From: Nitrosomonadales bacterium
GTDB lineage: Bacteria; Pseudomonadota; Gammaproteobacteria; Burkholderiales; Gallionellaceae
NCBI GenBank assembly: GCA_016214695.1
Contig: JACRNY010000006.1
Span: forward strand, 62,001-126,000
Length of the DNA stretch: 64,000 nt
Direction of reading: 5' to 3'
Program-made: the position numbers and the translations under genes
Shown here: piece after piece, positions 40,750 to 53,031 of the stretch
Numbering within the stretch: position 1 is the first letter of the stretch
Layout of the letters: each line of letters starts with the position of its first letter
The notes under the pieces: model-generated
The model's input: only the letters and a program-made list of their open reading frames with translations
What the model was told of the DNA's origin: nothing
The model's database searches: none

Positions 40750-41304
40750 TTACTTCGGTGCGAGCCAGCCCCCGTTCAGCACCTTGTCCAGCCAGAACAG
40801 ACCGATGATGGTCTTGCTGTCGTCGATCTTGCCCTGCCTCACCCACTCCAGCGCATCCGCCAGCGAAAGCTCGAACACTTCGAGGAACTCGCCTTCATCC
40901 AGCTTGCGCCCCTCGTGGCTCAGACCGCGCGCAAGGAAGTATTCCATGCGTTCGTCGGCATAGCCGATGCACGGCCAGGATGTGGTGAGATGTATCCATT
41001 CCTTCGCCACATAGCCTGTCTCCTCCAGCAGCTCGCGTTGCGCGCAATCGAGGATGTGTTCCTGATCGTCGATCTTGCCGGCGGGCAACTCGATAAATTC
41101 GCGATGCAGGGGATAGCGGAACTGCCGCTCCATCACCAGATTGCCGTTGTCGAGCAAGGCCAGCACGGCAACCGCTCCGGGATGGGTGATGTATTCGCGC
41201 GTGCTGGTGCTGCCGTCAGGCAGCAATACATTGTCTTTGCGCACCGTGATGAAATTGCCGTCGTACATCAGGCGGCTGTCGAGTTGTTTCTCAGTCAGGT
41301 CCAT
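40750..41304 (-). CDS. nudF: NUDIX hydrolase, ADP-ribose pyrophosphatase-like
   Basis: ELPAGKIDDQEHILDCAQRELLEETGYVAKEW Nudix box. Confidence 0.85.
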   Translation of the reverse strand: MDLTEKQLDSRLMYDGNFITVRKDNVLLPDGSTSTREYITHPGAVAVLALLDNGNLVMERQFRYPLHREFIELPAGKIDDQEHILDCAQRELLEETGYVAKEWIHLTTSWPCIGYADERMEYFLARGLSHEGRKLDEGEFLEVFELSLADALEWVRQGKIDDSKTIIGLFWLDKVLNGGWLAPK

Positions 41305-41323
41305 GTTCATCCTCCACAAACGA

Positions 41324-41347
41324 ACACTCCCGCCGCAGCGGGAGTGT
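41324..41347 (-). terminator. Hairpin between nuoN and nudF
   Basis: ACACTCCCGC-CGCA-GCGGGAGTGT inverted repeat; poor T tract. Confidence 0.45.
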
Positions 41348-41368
41348 CTGGTCAAAATCTCGTCACAT

Positions 41369-42817
41369 TCAATGCAGCAGGGACTGCTGCACCGAAACGT
41401 AGCATACCGACATCAGCGTATTCGGGAATATGCCGAGCAACAGGATCGCCATGCCGTTGATGGAAACCAGCAGGCTGCTGTCGGGCTGGATATATATCTT
41501 CTCGTGGCTCTCGGGCGCATCGAAGTACATCAGCTTGACGATGCGCAGGTAGTAGAACGCGCCGATCAGCGAGAACAGCACCGCCATCACCACCAGGGGG
41601 ATATGCCCCGCCTGCACCGCGGCGCTCAGCACCGAGAACTTGGCATAGAAGCCCACGGTGGGCGGCACGCCGGCCATGGAAAACATCAGCAGCAGCATCA
41701 TGAAGGCGAGCCAGGGGCTGCGCTGGTTGAGCCCCTTGAAGTCGTTCAGCGTGTCGGCCTCGAAGCCCTCGCGCGAGAGCAGCATGATCATGCCGAAGCC
41801 GCCCAGACTCATCAGCACATAGACCAGTGCGTAGAACATGGCCGCGCCGTAGCCTTCGATGGTGCCGGAGAGCACGCCGATGAGCAGGAAGCCCATGTGC
41901 GCGATGGTCGAATAGGCGAACATGCGCTTGAGGTTGGTCTGCGCGATCGCGGTGATGTTACCCACGGCCATGGACAGCACGGCCAGGATCATCAGCATGC
42001 CGGCCCAGTGGATCATCATCGGCTGCAGCGCTTCAACCAGGATACGCATCACGAAGGCAAACGCGGCGAGCTTGGGCGCGGTACCGATGAACATGGTCAT
42101 CGCTGTGGGTGCGCCGTGATACACGTCCGGCACCCACATATGGAAAGGCACAGCCCCCAGTTTGAATGCCAGCCCGGCGACGATGAAGGCCAAGCCGAAC
42201 ACCAGCAACGATTTGTTCGCCGTTCCGTTCTGGATGACGTCGGAGATACGGGCGATGTCCAGACTGCCGGTCGCGCCATACAACATGGACATGCCGTAGA
42301 GCAGGAAGCCGGAGGCCATCGCGCCAAGGATGAAATATTTCATCGCCGACTCGGTGGCGATCGCGGAATCGCGCTGCAACGCGACCATGGCATACAGGCT
42401 CAGGGCGAGCAGTTCAAGACCAAGATACAGCGTGAGGAAGTTGCTGGCAGAGGTCATCACCATCATGCCCAGCGTGGCGAACAGCACCAGCGCGAGGAAC
42501 TCGCCGGTGAACAGGCCGCGCACCAGCAGGTAGCTGCGCGAATACAGCAGCATCGCCATCACCGCCAGGCAGATGAACACCTTGAGCACATAGGACATCA
42601 CATCGCCCACGAACATGTTGTTGAACAGGTGGGAGATGCCGGGCTGGTGGGTGAACAGCAGGATGAGCACGGTACAGAACAGCGCGACTTGCGTCAGCAG
42701 GTAGGTGACGGTCTTGGTGTAGTTGACGATGAACAGATCCACGATGAGGATCACGCTCACCATCACGAGCAGGAACATCTCTGCATAGATCGGGGACAGG
42801 GAAGCGAGATAATTCAT
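41369..42817 (-). CDS. nuoN: NADH-quinone oxidoreductase subunit N
   Basis: Antiporter-like TM protein, last of nuo operon; [35 protein letters not shown]. Confidence 0.96.
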   Translation of the reverse strand: MNYLASLSPIYAEMFLLVMVSVILIVDLFIVNYTKTVTYLLTQVALFCTVLILLFTHQPGISHLFNNMFVGDVMSYVLKVFICLAVMAMLLYSRSYLLVRGLFTGEFLALVLFATLGMMVMTSASNFLTLYLGLELLALSLYAMVALQRDSAIATESAMKYFILGAMASGFLLYGMSMLYGATGSLDIARISDVIQNGTANKSLLVFGLAFIVAGLAFKLGAVPFHMWVPDVYHGAPTAMTMFIGTAPKLAAFAFVMRILVEALQPMMIHWAGMLMILAVLSMAVGNITAIAQTNLKRMFAYSTIAHMGFLLIGVLSGTIEGYGAAMFYALVYVLMSLGGFGMIMLLSREGFEADTLNDFKGLNQRSPWLAFMMLLLMFSMAGVPPTVGFYAKFSVLSAAVQAGHIPLVVMAVLFSLIGAFYYLRIVKLMYFDAPESHEKIYIQPDSSLLVSINGMAILLLGIFPNTLMSVCYVSVQQSLLH

Positions 42818-42824
42818 GTTTTCC

Positions 42825-44318
42825 TCAATTCGGGATTTTGGAGATGTTCAGGTGCACCACCAGATCGTTGACCGATGCGTGCATGATGTCGGCGAACGGC
42901 AAGGGATACAGTCCCATGCCGAGAACACCCAGTGCCAGGATGACGAACACCAGTTTCTCGCGCCCGCCGATGTCGTGCAGGTGTTTGACGTGGTCATTGG
43001 CGACTGCACCGAAGATCACGCGCTTGTACATCCACAGCGTATAGGCGGCGCCGAAGATCAGCGTGCTCGCCGCCGCGAAGGCATACCAGAAGTTGGCCTT
43101 CACCGCCCCCATGATCACCATGAACTCGCCGACGAAACCGCTGGTACCCGGCAGGCCGCTGTTGGCCATGGCGAACAGCATGAAAAAGGCCGCGAAAACC
43201 GGCATCTTGTTGGCGACACCGCCGTAATCCACGATCTGGCGCGAGTGCACGCGGTCGTACAGCACGCCGATGCACAGGAACAAGGCGCCGGAGACGAAAC
43301 CATGCGAAATCATCTGCAGCAGCGCACCCTCGATGCCGTAGGCGTTGAAGATGAAGAATCCGAGCGTGACGAAACCCATGTGCGAGATGGACGAATAGGC
43401 CACCAGTTTTTTCATGTCGGACTGGGTCAGCGCGACCAGGCCGATGTAGACCACCGCGATCAGCGACAGCGCGATCATCACCGGCGCCAGATAGTGGCTG
43501 GCATCGGGCAGGATGGGCATGGAGAAGCGGATGAAACCGTAGGCGCCGACCTTCAACATGATGGCTGCCAGCACCACCGAGCCGCCGGTCGGGGCCTCGA
43601 CGTGCGCATCCGGCAACCAGGTGTGCACCGGGAACATCGGTACCTTTACCGAGAACGCCATGAAGAAAGCGAAGAACAGCATCACCTGCACCGCCATCGA
43701 GGGCAACGGAGTGCGGTGGAATTCGAGGATGCTGAAGCTGCCGCCGGACTGGTTATACAGGTACAGCAAAGCCACCAGCATCAGCAGCGAGCCGAGCAAG
43801 GTGTAGAGGAAGAACTTGACCGCCGCATACACGCGGTTGGGGCCGCCCCATACGCCGATGATGATGAACATCGGGATCAGCATCGCTTCCCAGAACACGT
43901 AGAACAGCATGGCATCCAGCGCGGCGAACACGCCGTTGACCAGGCCGGACATGATGAGGAACGCGGCCATGTATTGCGCCACACGCTTCTCGATCACCTT
44001 CCAGCCGGCGATGACCACCAGCGGGGTGAAGAAGCTGTTGAGCAGGATGAACAGCACCGAGATACCGTCCACACCGAGGTAGTAATAGATGTTAAAGCGC
44101 GAGATCCACTCGTCATGCACCACGAACTGCATGGCGCTGGTCAGGCGATCGAAACCGGTATACAGCGGGATGGTCACCAGGAAGCCGAGTACCGCGCCGA
44201 CCAGCGCGATGACGCGCGCCAGCGGTGCATTGCGATCATTCCCGGTCGCCAGCACCAGCAGACCGAAGAAGATGGGCAGCCAGATGGCGACGCTTAACAG
44301 TGGATATCCGAAAATCAT
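42825..44318 (-). CDS. nuoM: NADH-quinone oxidoreductase subunit M
   Basis: [40 protein letters not shown]. Confidence 0.97.
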   Translation of the reverse strand: MIFGYPLLSVAIWLPIFFGLLVLATGNDRNAPLARVIALVGAVLGFLVTIPLYTGFDRLTSAMQFVVHDEWISRFNIYYYLGVDGISVLFILLNSFFTPLVVIAGWKVIEKRVAQYMAAFLIMSGLVNGVFAALDAMLFYVFWEAMLIPMFIIIGVWGGPNRVYAAVKFFLYTLLGSLLMLVALLYLYNQSGGSFSILEFHRTPLPSMAVQVMLFFAFFMAFSVKVPMFPVHTWLPDAHVEAPTGGSVVLAAIMLKVGAYGFIRFSMPILPDASHYLAPVMIALSLIAVVYIGLVALTQSDMKKLVAYSSISHMGFVTLGFFIFNAYGIEGALLQMISHGFVSGALFLCIGVLYDRVHSRQIVDYGGVANKMPVFAAFFMLFAMANSGLPGTSGFVGEFMVIMGAVKANFWYAFAAASTLIFGAAYTLWMYKRVIFGAVANDHVKHLHDIGGREKLVFVILALGVLGMGLYPLPFADIMHASVNDLVVHLNISKIPN

Positions 44319-44350
44319 GCTTGTTCCTTCAGCTCTTCTCTAGTACTGCC

Positions 44351-46396
44351 TTATTCGAACCATGTGCGCACTGTCAGCAGTGCAGACACGCCGATGATCA
44401 TCCAAAACGCGTAGTGGTAGACGTAGCCGGTCTGCAAGCCGCGCAGCACGCCGGAGAACATGCCGACCAGCTTCGCCGATCCGTTGACGAAGAAACCGTC
44501 GATCAGCTTCACGTCGCCGAACTTCCACAACAGGCCGCTGGCGCCGCGTGCACCGCCGGCGAAGAACCAGTCGTTGAAGCGGTCGAAGTAGTATTTCTGG
44601 TCCAGCACGGTGTAGATGAAGGAAATCTTCTGCTTGATCGCCGCCGGGATATCGGGACGCTTCATGTACAGGAACCACGCACTGACCGCCCCCGCCAGCG
44701 CGAACCAGAACGGCAACGTCGTCAAGGCATGCAATGCCATGGCCCATGGCCCGTGGAACTCTTCGCGCATCTCCGCCATCGCGTGGTGGTCGTGACCGAT
44801 GAAGATCGATTCGAGGAAGTAGTCGCCGAACAGCATCGGCTCGATGGTGACGAGACCGATGATCACCGACGGGATCGCCAGCAGGATCAGCGGCAAGGTC
44901 ACCACCCACGAGGTCTCGTGCGGCTTCTGTCCAGGCGCCAGGCCATGATGGTGGTCGTGCGACTTATCATTATCCGAATGCCCTGAGCTTGTCGAATGGG
45001 CATCATGATCGGCATGATGGTCGTGATGCTGCTTGCCGAAACGCTCCTCGCCGTGGAACACCAGGAAGTACATGCGGAAAGAGTAGAAGGCGGTCACGAA
45101 GACCCCCGCCACCACCGCGAAATAGGCGAAGCCGGAACCCGGCAGATGCGACAGCGCGACCGCCTCGATGATGCTGTCCTTGGAATAGAAGCCGGAGAAC
45201 AGCGGCGTACCGATCAGCGCCAGCGTGCCCACCAGGGATGTTATCCAGGTGATCGGCATGTATTTGCGCAGGCCGCCCATGTTGCGGATGTCCTGGTCGT
45301 GGTGCATGGCGATGATGACGGAACCGGCGGCAAGGAACAGCAAGGCCTTGAAGAAGGCATGCGTCATCAGGTGGAACACCGCCACCGAGTAGGCCGAGGC
45401 ACCCAACGCCACGGTCATATAGCCGAGCTGCGACAGGGTGGAGTACGCCACCACGCGCTTGATATCGTTCTGGATGATGCCGAGGAAGCCCATGAACAGT
45501 GCGGTGATCGCGCCGATGACCATCACAAAGGACAGCGCGGTCTCGGACAGTTCGAACAGCGGCGACATGCGCGCCACCATGAAGATACCGGCGGTCACCA
45601 TGGTCGCGGCGTGGATCAGCGCGGAGATCGGGGTCGGGCCTTCCATCGAGTCGGGCAGCCACACGTGCAGGGGGAACTGCGCGCTCTTGCCCATCGCGCC
45701 GATGAACAGCAGGATGCAGATCGCGGTCAGCAGCCCCACCGACATGCCGGGGATGGGAGCCATGTCGTTGACATAGTTGTGCGCATTGGCGAACACGGAC
45801 TGGTAGTCCAGCGTGCCGAACACCATCAGGATCAGGCCGATGCCGAGCAGGAAACCGAAGTCGCCGACGCGATTGACCAGGAAGGCCTTGAGGTTGGCGT
45901 AGATCGCCGTGGGACGCGTATACCAGAAACCGATCAGCAGATAGGACACCAGGCCCACCGCTTCCCAGCCGAAGAACAGCTGCATGAAGTTGTTGGCCAT
46001 CACCAGCATCAGCATGGAGAAGGTGAACAGCGAGATGTAGCTGAAGAAGCGCTGGTAGCCGGGATCCTCTTCCATATAGCCGATGGTGTAGATGTGCACC
46101 ATCAGCGAGACGAAGGTGACCACCAGCATCATCATCACGGTCAGGCGGTCGATCAGGAAACCGACCTCGAAGCTGGTATTACCGGAGGACATCCACTTGT
46201 ACACGGCGCCATTGAAGATATGGCCTTCCATCACGTCCTGGAAGATCGCCAGCGAGGCGAAGAAAGACACCGCCACCAGAGCAATGGTGATGCGGTGCGA
46301 CCAGGTGCGTCCCAGCCATTTGCCAAACAGGCCGGCAGCGATGGCGCCGACCAGCGGCGCCAGGGGAACGATCAGATAGAGAGTCTGCATATCCAT
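44351..46396 (-). CDS. nuoL: NADH-quinone oxidoreductase subunit L
   Basis: AQFPLHVWLPDSMEGPTPISALIHAATMVTAGIFMVARMSPLFE; His-rich loop. Confidence 0.97.
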   Translation of the reverse strand: MDMQTLYLIVPLAPLVGAIAAGLFGKWLGRTWSHRITIALVAVSFFASLAIFQDVMEGHIFNGAVYKWMSSGNTSFEVGFLIDRLTVMMMLVVTFVSLMVHIYTIGYMEEDPGYQRFFSYISLFTFSMLMLVMANNFMQLFFGWEAVGLVSYLLIGFWYTRPTAIYANLKAFLVNRVGDFGFLLGIGLILMVFGTLDYQSVFANAHNYVNDMAPIPGMSVGLLTAICILLFIGAMGKSAQFPLHVWLPDSMEGPTPISALIHAATMVTAGIFMVARMSPLFELSETALSFVMVIGAITALFMGFLGIIQNDIKRVVAYSTLSQLGYMTVALGASAYSVAVFHLMTHAFFKALLFLAAGSVIIAMHHDQDIRNMGGLRKYMPITWITSLVGTLALIGTPLFSGFYSKDSIIEAVALSHLPGSGFAYFAVVAGVFVTAFYSFRMYFLVFHGEERFGKQHHDHHADHDAHSTSSGHSDNDKSHDHHHGLAPGQKPHETSWVVTLPLILLAIPSVIIGLVTIEPMLFGDYFLESIFIGHDHHAMAEMREEFHGPWAMALHALTTLPFWFALAGAVSAWFLYMKRPDIPAAIKQKISFIYTVLDQKYYFDRFNDWFFAGGARGASGLLWKFGDVKLIDGFFVNGSAKLVGMFSGVLRGLQTGYVYHYAFWMIIGVSALLTVRTWFE
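44972..44999 (-). repeat. REP-like dispersed-repeat core inside nuoL
   Basis: Minus strand CCATTCGACAAGCTCAGGGCATTCGGAT; contains TTCGACAAGCTCAGGGC. Confidence 0.5.
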
Positions 46397-46401
46397 GTGT
46401 T

Positions 46402-46713
46402 TCAGCCTTTCAGGGATCCGAGGTCATCCACGTTGATGGTGCGCAGGTTGCGGAACAGCACCACCAGGATCGCCAGGCCGATCGCCGCTTCGGCGGCCGC
46501 CACGGTGAGGATGAAGAACACGAAGATCTGGCCGGCCGTATCGTTCAGATAATGCGAGAACGCGACGAAGTTGGTATTCACGGCCAGCAGCATCAACTCG
46601 ATCGCCATCAGCAGCACGATGAGGTTCTTGCGGTTGAGGAAGATGCCGACCACGCTGATGGCGAACAGCACCGCGCTCAGTATCAGGTAATGCGATAGAC
46701 CCAGATTCAACAT
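46402..46713 (-). CDS. nuoK: NADH-quinone oxidoreductase subunit K
   Basis: [31 protein letters not shown]. Confidence 0.97.
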   Translation of the reverse strand: MLNLGLSHYLILSAVLFAISVVGIFLNRKNLIVLLMAIELMLLAVNTNFVAFSHYLNDTAGQIFVFFILTVAAAEAAIGLAILVVLFRNLRTINVDDLGSLKG

Positions 46714-46728
46714 GCTCTCCCCTTTGCC

Positions 46729-47376
46729 TTAATCCGCGGTATGACCGTTCGTCGATGCTTCCACATCCTGCGCCGCATTCGCCTGGCGCGACGATGGAAC
46801 GGAAACGATGCGCACGCGATCTTCCCGTTTGACCTTGAGCTGTTTGTCGATGTCCTGGCGCTTGGTGTCGCGGCGCTGGCGCAGCGTCAATGCGATCGCC
46901 GCGACCATGGCCAGCAACAGCAGCACCGCCGCGAGTTCGAACGGGTAGACGTAATCGGTATAGATCAGGCGCCCCAGTTCCTTGGTGTTGTCGTAGTCGG
47001 CAGCATGCTTGACCGCTGCGGTACCGGCAGAGATATCTTCGGCGCCCAGCACCCACACCATCTGCACCCCGATCAGTCCGGCCAGCAGCGCGCCCAGCGG
47101 CAGCCATTGCCAGAATCCCTTGCGCAACTGCTCGATGTTGATATCCAGCATCATCACCACGAACAGGAACAGCACCATCACCGCCCCGACATACACCAGC
47201 ACCAGCGCGATGGCGAGGAACTCGGCTTCCAGCAGCAGCCAGATGCCGGCGCTGCTGACGAAGGCCAGCACCAGAAACAGCACGGCATGCAGCGGGTTGC
47301 GTGCGGTGATCACGCGCAGCGCCGCAAACACGGTCACGGCGGCGAACAGGTAGAACAGGACGGTCTCAAAGTTCAT
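46729..47376 (-). CDS. nuoJ: NADH-quinone oxidoreductase subunit J
   Basis: NPLHAVLFLVLAFVSSAGIWLLLEAEFLAIALVLVYVGAVMVLFLFVVMMLD. Confidence 0.97.
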   Translation of the reverse strand: MNFETVLFYLFAAVTVFAALRVITARNPLHAVLFLVLAFVSSAGIWLLLEAEFLAIALVLVYVGAVMVLFLFVVMMLDINIEQLRKGFWQWLPLGALLAGLIGVQMVWVLGAEDISAGTAAVKHAADYDNTKELGRLIYTDYVYPFELAAVLLLLAMVAAIALTLRQRRDTKRQDIDKQLKVKREDRVRIVSVPSSRQANAAQDVEASTNGHTAD

Positions 47377-47390
47377 GGTGCTTCCTCAAT

Positions 47391-47885
47391 TTACCGGTAC
47401 TTGGCATCGGCAGCGCGGTCTTTGGCGATCTGCGCTTCATGCTTGTCGCCGTTGGCCAGCAGCATGGCCTTGGTGTAATACAGGTCGCCGCGGTTCTCGC
47501 CGTGGTATTCGTACACCCGCGTCTCGACGATGGCATCGACCGGGCAGGATTCCTCGCAGAAGCCGCAGAAGATGCATTTGACCAGGTCGATGTCGTATTG
47601 CGTGGTGCGGCGGCTGCCGTCGGCGCGCTCCGCCACTTCGATCTTGATCGCCAGCGCCGGACACACCGCCTCGCACAGTTTGCAGCCGATGCAGCGCTCT
47701 TCACCGTTTGGATAACGGCGTTGCGCATGCAGGCCGCGGAAGCGGAAGCTCTGCGGCGTCTTTTCTTCCGGATATTCGACGGTGATGTGGCGCGCGAAGA
47801 AATACTTGCCGGTCACCGACATGCCCTTGAGCAGTTCGAGCAGCAGGAAACTCTTGAAGAAATCGATAATGTTTTTCATGTTCAT
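47391..47885 (-). CDS. nuoI: NADH-quinone oxidoreductase subunit I
   Basis: Two 4Fe-4S motifs [12 protein letters not shown] and [12 protein letters not shown]; start MNMKNIIDF at 47885. Confidence 0.97.
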   Translation of the reverse strand: MNMKNIIDFFKSFLLLELLKGMSVTGKYFFARHITVEYPEEKTPQSFRFRGLHAQRRYPNGEERCIGCKLCEAVCPALAIKIEVAERADGSRRTTQYDIDLVKCIFCGFCEESCPVDAIVETRVYEYHGENRGDLYYTKAMLLANGDKHEAQIAKDRAADAKYR

Positions 47886-47896
47886 CCCTCGACCGC

Positions 47897-48964
47897 TCAC
47901 CACAGCCAATAAGGCGTCTGCATCCACGCAGCGACCACGACCACCCACACCAGCGTCAGCGGGATGAATATCTTCCAGCCCAGACGCATCAGCTGGTCGT
48001 AACGGTAACGCGGGAAGGTCGCACGGAACCACAGGAACAGGAACAGGAAGATGGACATCTTGCCCAGCATCCAGAACAGGCCGGGAACCATATCGGTCAG
48101 TTCGCCGATCACCGGCCAGCCATGGAAAGGATTCAGCCAGCCGCCGAGGAACATCACCGAGCTCAGTGCCGCGATCAGGATCATGTTGGCGTATTCGGCG
48201 AGGAAGAACAGCGCGAAACCCATGCCGGAATACTCGACGTGGAAGCCCGCCACGATCTCCGATTCGCCTTCGGCGAGGTCGAAGGGCGCACGGTTGGTCT
48301 CGGCCACGCCGGCGATGAAATACACCACGAGCATCGGGAACAGCGGCAGCCAGTACCAGCCGAACAGGCCGTAATCGCTCTGCTGACCGCGCACGATGTC
48401 GCCCATGTTCATGCTCTGTGCCGCCAGCAGCACACATACCAGTGCGAAGCCCATCGCCAGTTCATAGGAGACGATCTGTGCGGCGGAGCGCAAGGCGCCG
48501 AGGAATGCGTACTTGGAGTTGGAAGCCCAGCCCGCGATGATGATGCCGTACACACCGAGCGAGGTCATGGCCAGCAGGTAGAGCAGGCCCGCGTTCACGT
48601 CGGCCAGGATCATGCCGTCGTCGAAGGGGATCACCGCCCAGGCTGCCAGTGCCGGCGTCAGCGCCAGTACCGGTGCGGCGAGGAACAGGAACTTGTTGGA
48701 ATTGGTCGGGATGATGACCTCTTTGCAGAGCAGCTTGAGACCGTCGGCAACGGGTTGCAGCAAGCCCCAGTAACCCACGCGGTTGGGCCCCGGACGCACC
48801 TGCATGAAGCCCAGCACCTTGCGCTCGGCCAGTGTGTAATAGGCCACGCCGCCCATGATCGGCAGGATGATGACCATGATCTTCACGGCGGTCCAGACCG
48901 GAAGCCAGGCCGCGCCGAGCAGATCCTGCCCGGCCAGTTGCAAAGTTTGCAGCAGCTCCATCAT
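47897..48964 (-). CDS. nuoH: NADH-quinone oxidoreductase subunit H
   Basis: [36 protein letters not shown]. Confidence 0.97.
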   Translation of the reverse strand: MMELLQTLQLAGQDLLGAAWLPVWTAVKIMVIILPIMGGVAYYTLAERKVLGFMQVRPGPNRVGYWGLLQPVADGLKLLCKEVIIPTNSNKFLFLAAPVLALTPALAAWAVIPFDDGMILADVNAGLLYLLAMTSLGVYGIIIAGWASNSKYAFLGALRSAAQIVSYELAMGFALVCVLLAAQSMNMGDIVRGQQSDYGLFGWYWLPLFPMLVVYFIAGVAETNRAPFDLAEGESEIVAGFHVEYSGMGFALFFLAEYANMILIAALSSVMFLGGWLNPFHGWPVIGELTDMVPGLFWMLGKMSIFLFLFLWFRATFPRYRYDQLMRLGWKIFIPLTLVWVVVVAAWMQTPYWLW

Positions 48965-51267
48965 GCGCGCTCCACTGAGATCGTTCCAAACATGGCCCCC
49001 AGGCTGGCTGTCGCCGCATGGCCTGCCGCCACACGCACCACACCCTTGGGCAACTTGTCGTCTGCCGCGGCGAACAACTGCACGCTACCCTGCCCCTGGG
49101 AGACCTTGACCACTGCACCGGACTGCACGCCCAGCTTCTTCAGTTCATCGCCGTGCATCCAGGCTTGCGGGATCGCGGCGTCTGCCGTCGCCTGCAGCGG
49201 CGCTGAGCGGCGCACCACCGCATCCGTGGCATAGATCGGCACGTCGGCTACGCGCTGCAGGCCGCTCGCGGCGGATGCAGCCCTGGCCTCCACGCCGCCG
49301 ATGGCGTTGTTCAGTCTGGCGGGGACATCCACGCCCTTCATCGCCTCGTCGCGCACGGCCTCGGAAGTATCCTGGTCGAAACCGTCGACCTTGAGCAGAT
49401 TGCCCAGTACGCGCAGCACCTTCCAGGCCGGGCGCACTTCGCCCAGCGGCTTGACCGCCCCCTTGAAACTCTGCACACGCCCTTCGGCGCTGACGAAGGT
49501 ACCGGAGGTCTCGCTGAACGGCGCGACTGGCAACAGCACGTCGGCATACTCGGTTGCATGATGTTTGTATGCAGACATCGCAATCACCATATCCGCGGCC
49601 TGCATCGCGGCCATGGCCTGCTGCGGATCCGCACAATCCAGTTCCGCCTCGACATTCAGCAGCACGTAGGCCTTGCGCGGCGTCGCCAGCATGGCGGCGG
49701 CATTCAACCCTTTCGCTCCCGGCGTGGCTTGCACGAGATGGCCACCGACGCTGTTCGCGGCTTCGACCAGGAAGCCGAACTTGCCGTTGCTCAGGGCGGA
49801 TATCTGTTGCGCCAATGCCTGCAGTTGTGCGGCCTGCGGATGCTGTTGCGCGAAGTTGCCGAGCAGCACTGCCACGCGCTCGCCGCCGGCCAGGCTCCTG
49901 GCGATCGCACCGGCATCGCCGCCCGTGCTTTGCCCCTGCTTCTCTGCCGCCAGCGCTTTCGAAACTTGCGTCAATGTCTCCACCAGCGCATCCGGTGCCA
50001 CGATCGCCTTGTGCGCCACGTTCATCAGCAGGTCGTCATCGGCCGAATGGACGATATTGACCTGCGCACCCGACTTCGCCGCGCGACGGATACGCGCCGC
50101 CAGCAGCGGATGGTCCTTGCGCAGGAAGCTGCCGACGATGAGCAGGCGGTCGGCACGGCCGATATCGCTCACCGACATACCCAGCCAGGGCGCTCCTTGC
50201 TGCTTGCCGTCGCTGCTGAAATCGGACTGGCGCAGTCGGAAGTCGACATTGTCGCTGCCGATACCGCGCATGAGTTTCTGCAGCAGATAGAGTTCTTCCA
50301 GTGTCGAATTGGCCGTCGCCAGCGCACCGACCTGCTCGGCGCCCGCGCCGTTGGCGATGTGACGCAGACCGTTCGCCGCGTATTCCAGCGCAACCTGCCA
50401 TTCGACTTCCTGCCACTTGCCGTCCTGCTTGATCATCGGTTTGGTCAGGCGGTCTGCCGTGTTCAGGCCTTCATAGGCAAAACGGTCCTTGTCGGACAGC
50501 CAGCATTCGTTGATATCCTCGTTTTCGATGGGCAACACGCGCAACACGCGGTTGTTTTTGGTCTGCACGGCGAGATTGGAACCGAGACTGTCGTGCGCGC
50601 TCACCGAGCGGCGGCGCGACAGCTCCCAGCTGCGCGCCTTGTAGCGGAACGGCTTGCTGGTCAATGCTCCGACCGGGCAGAGGTCGATCATGTTGCCGGA
50701 AAGCTCGGAGTTCACCGAGCCGGAGACGAAGGACATGATCTCGGCATGTTCGCTGCGGAAGGCCTGACCCAGCTCCATCTGGCCGGCGATCTCCTGGCCG
50801 AAACGCACGCAGCGCGTGCAGTTGATGCAACGGCTCATCTCCTCCGCCGACACCAGCGGGCCGAGGTCCTTGGCCAGCACCACGCGCTTTTCTTCGTGAT
50901 AGCGCGAATGGCCGCCGCCGTAGCCGACCGAGATATCCTGCAGCATGCACTCGCCGCCCTGATCGCAGATCGGGCAGTCCAGCGGATGGTTGATCAGCAG
51001 GAACTCCATCACCCCCTTCTGTGCCTTCACGGCCTGTTCGGAATGGGTGAATACCTTCATGCCTTCGGTCACCGGCGTGGCACAGGCAGGCAGCGGCTTG
51101 GGCGCCTTCTCCACCTGCACCAGGCACATGCGGCAATTGGCGGCGATGGAGAGTTTCTTGTGATAGCAGAAATGCGGGATCTCGATGCCGGCCTGATGCG
51201 CGGCTTCGATCACGGTCGAACCGTTTTCCGTCTGGATCTGCTTACCGTCGATTTCGATGTTGATCAT
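48961..51267 (-). CDS. nuoG: NADH-quinone oxidoreductase subunit G
   Basis: 2Fe-2S/4Fe-4S N-terminus; [37 protein letters not shown]. Confidence 0.97.
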   Translation of the reverse strand: MINIEIDGKQIQTENGSTVIEAAHQAGIEIPHFCYHKKLSIAANCRMCLVQVEKAPKPLPACATPVTEGMKVFTHSEQAVKAQKGVMEFLLINHPLDCPICDQGGECMLQDISVGYGGGHSRYHEEKRVVLAKDLGPLVSAEEMSRCINCTRCVRFGQEIAGQMELGQAFRSEHAEIMSFVSGSVNSELSGNMIDLCPVGALTSKPFRYKARSWELSRRRSVSAHDSLGSNLAVQTKNNRVLRVLPIENEDINECWLSDKDRFAYEGLNTADRLTKPMIKQDGKWQEVEWQVALEYAANGLRHIANGAGAEQVGALATANSTLEELYLLQKLMRGIGSDNVDFRLRQSDFSSDGKQQGAPWLGMSVSDIGRADRLLIVGSFLRKDHPLLAARIRRAAKSGAQVNIVHSADDDLLMNVAHKAIVAPDALVETLTQVSKALAAEKQGQSTGGDAGAIARSLAGGERVAVLLGNFAQQHPQAAQLQALAQQISALSNGKFGFLVEAANSVGGHLVQATPGAKGLNAAAMLATPRKAYVLLNVEAELDCADPQQAMAAMQAADMVIAMSAYKHHATEYADVLLPVAPFSETSGTFVSAEGRVQSFKGAVKPLGEVRPAWKVLRVLGNLLKVDGFDQDTSEAVRDEAMKGVDVPARLNNAIGGVEARAASAASGLQRVADVPIYATDAVVRRSAPLQATADAAIPQAWMHGDELKKLGVQSGAVVKVSQGQGSVQLFAAADDKLPKGVVRVAAGHAATASLGAMFGTISVERA

Positions 51268-51289
51268 TGCTCACCTGTTCCGTTCAGCC

Positions 51290-52555
51290 TCACACCAGAC
51301 AACGCTTGTGCTCGATGTGATATTCGAATTCATTGCGGTAATGCTTGAGCATGCCCTGCACCGGCCAGGCCGCCGCATCGCCCAACGCACAGATGGTGCG
51401 ACCGGCGATGTTGTTGCACAGGTCGAGCAGCAGGTCGAGGTCTTCCGGCCGGCCTTCGCCATGCTCGATGCGGTGGACGATGCGATACAGCCAGCCGGTA
51501 CCCTCGCGGCATGGCGTGCACTGGCCGCAGGACTCCTCATGATAGAAATAGGACAGGCGCTCCAGCGCCTTGACCATGCAGGTTGTCTCGTCCATCACGA
51601 TGATGGCGCCGGACCCCAGATAGGAGCCGGCACGCTGGATGGAGTCGTAATCCATGTTGAGATCCATCATGATCTCGCCCGGCAGCACCGGCATGGATGA
51701 ACCGCCGGGGATCACTGCCTTGAGCTTGTGACCGCTGCGCACTCCGCCCGCCATCTCCAGCAGCTTGCGGAACGGCGTCCCCATCGGCACTTCGAAGTTG
51801 CCGGGCTTGTTGACATGACCGGAGATGGAGAACAGTTTCACACCGCCGCTGTTGGGCACGCCGATGTCGGCGAACTTCTTGCCGCCTTCGCGGATGATGT
51901 AGGGGATGCTGGCGAAGGTCTCGGTGTTGTTGATGGTGGTGGGCTTGCCGTACAGCCCGAAACTGGCCGGGAACGGCGGCTTGAAGCGCGGTTGGCCCTT
52001 CTTGCCCTCGATGGATTCGAGCAGCGCGGTCTCTTCGCCGCAGACATAGGCGCCGTAGCCCATGTGATTATGCAGATCGAACTCGAAATCGGAACCGAGG
52101 ATGTTCTTGCCCAGATAACCCGCCTTGCGCGCCTCTTCGCAGGCGGCCTCCATGCGCTCGTAGGCTTCGAAGATCTCGCCGTGCACATAGTTGTAGCCGG
52201 TCTTCACGCCCATGGTGTAAGCGGCGATAGCCATGCCTTCGATCAGCATGTGCGGGTTGTAGCGCAGGATGTCCCGGTCCTTGCAGGTGCCCGGCTCGCC
52301 CTCGTCCGAGTTGCACACCAGATATTTCTCGCCCTGGTAGTTGCGCGGCATGAAGCTCCACTTCAAGCCGGTTGGGAAACCCGCGCCGCCGCGGCCGCGC
52401 AGGCCGGAAGCCTTCACTTCGGCAATGATGGCATCGGACGACATCTTCTCGGCCAGCACTTTGCGCAGGGCCTGGTAGCCGCCGACCTTGAGGTAGTTCT
52501 CCAGCGTCCACGGCTGGTCGAAATGCAGGGTATTGAGGAGGATGGGCGCGTTCAT
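51290..52555 (-). CDS. nuoF: NADH-quinone oxidoreductase subunit F
   Basis: [39 protein letters not shown]; start [10 protein letters not shown] at 52555. Confidence 0.97.
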   Translation of the reverse strand: MNAPILLNTLHFDQPWTLENYLKVGGYQALRKVLAEKMSSDAIIAEVKASGLRGRGGAGFPTGLKWSFMPRNYQGEKYLVCNSDEGEPGTCKDRDILRYNPHMLIEGMAIAAYTMGVKTGYNYVHGEIFEAYERMEAACEEARKAGYLGKNILGSDFEFDLHNHMGYGAYVCGEETALLESIEGKKGQPRFKPPFPASFGLYGKPTTINNTETFASIPYIIREGGKKFADIGVPNSGGVKLFSISGHVNKPGNFEVPMGTPFRKLLEMAGGVRSGHKLKAVIPGGSSMPVLPGEIMMDLNMDYDSIQRAGSYLGSGAIIVMDETTCMVKALERLSYFYHEESCGQCTPCREGTGWLYRIVHRIEHGEGRPEDLDLLLDLCNNIAGRTICALGDAAAWPVQGMLKHYRNEFEYHIEHKRCLV

Positions 52556-53031
52556 TGTTTGTCCAGTTCTGCCAGGATCTGGTCGATCTTTTCGCTGGTC
52601 AGGCGACCGCACATTTTCTTGTTGTTGATGGTGAGCAGCGGCGCGTCGACACAGGCGCCCATGCACTCGCCCTCGCGCAGGCCATACTTGCCGTCCGGCG
52701 TGACCTCGCCAAGACCGATGCCAAGGCGCTTGTGGATGTGCGCCAGCGTGTCGCCGGAACCGCACAACTGGCACGACAGGTTGGTGCACACGGTCAGCGT
52801 GTGTCTGCCCATCGGCTTGAGGTTGTACATGTGATAGAAGGTCGCCACTTCGTATACCGCCATCTGCTGCATGCCCAGATAATCGGCGATATCGGTCATG
52901 TCTGCCGGTGCGATCCAGCCCTTCTCGTCCTGCACGAAACGCAATGCCGCCATCACGGCAGACTGGCGCTGGTCGGCGGGGTATTTCTTCAGCTCTTTGT
53001 CGATGAGCGTCGTGATCTGTTGGGATAGCAT
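52552..53031 (-). CDS. nuoE: NADH-quinone oxidoreductase subunit E
   Basis: Thioredoxin-like 2Fe-2[12 protein letters not shown]...CMGACVDAP. Confidence 0.97.
   Translation of the reverse strand: MLSQQITTLIDKELKKYPADQRQSAVMAALRFVQDEKGWIAPADMTDIADYLGMQQMAVYEVATFYHMYNLKPMGRHTLTVCTNLSCQLCGSGDTLAHIHKRLGIGLGEVTPDGKYGLREGECMGACVDAPLLTINNKKMCGRLTSEKIDQILAELDKQ

Noticed and set aside
44940-45050. His-rich segment of NuoL as a novel metal-binding domain
   Set aside because: His-rich loops at this position recur in NuoL of related bacteria to my knowledge; only the embedded repeat core was kept as a finding.
42816-46552. Long plus-strand ORFs (493 aa, 518 aa) opposite nuoM and nuoL
   Set aside because: Gln/His/Arg-rich antisense shadows of nuoM/nuoL; the coding strand is certain from conserved subunit motifs.
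49558-51348. 596-aa plus-strand ORF opposite nuoG
   Set aside because: Antisense shadow ORF; NuoG Fe-S motifs define the real frame.
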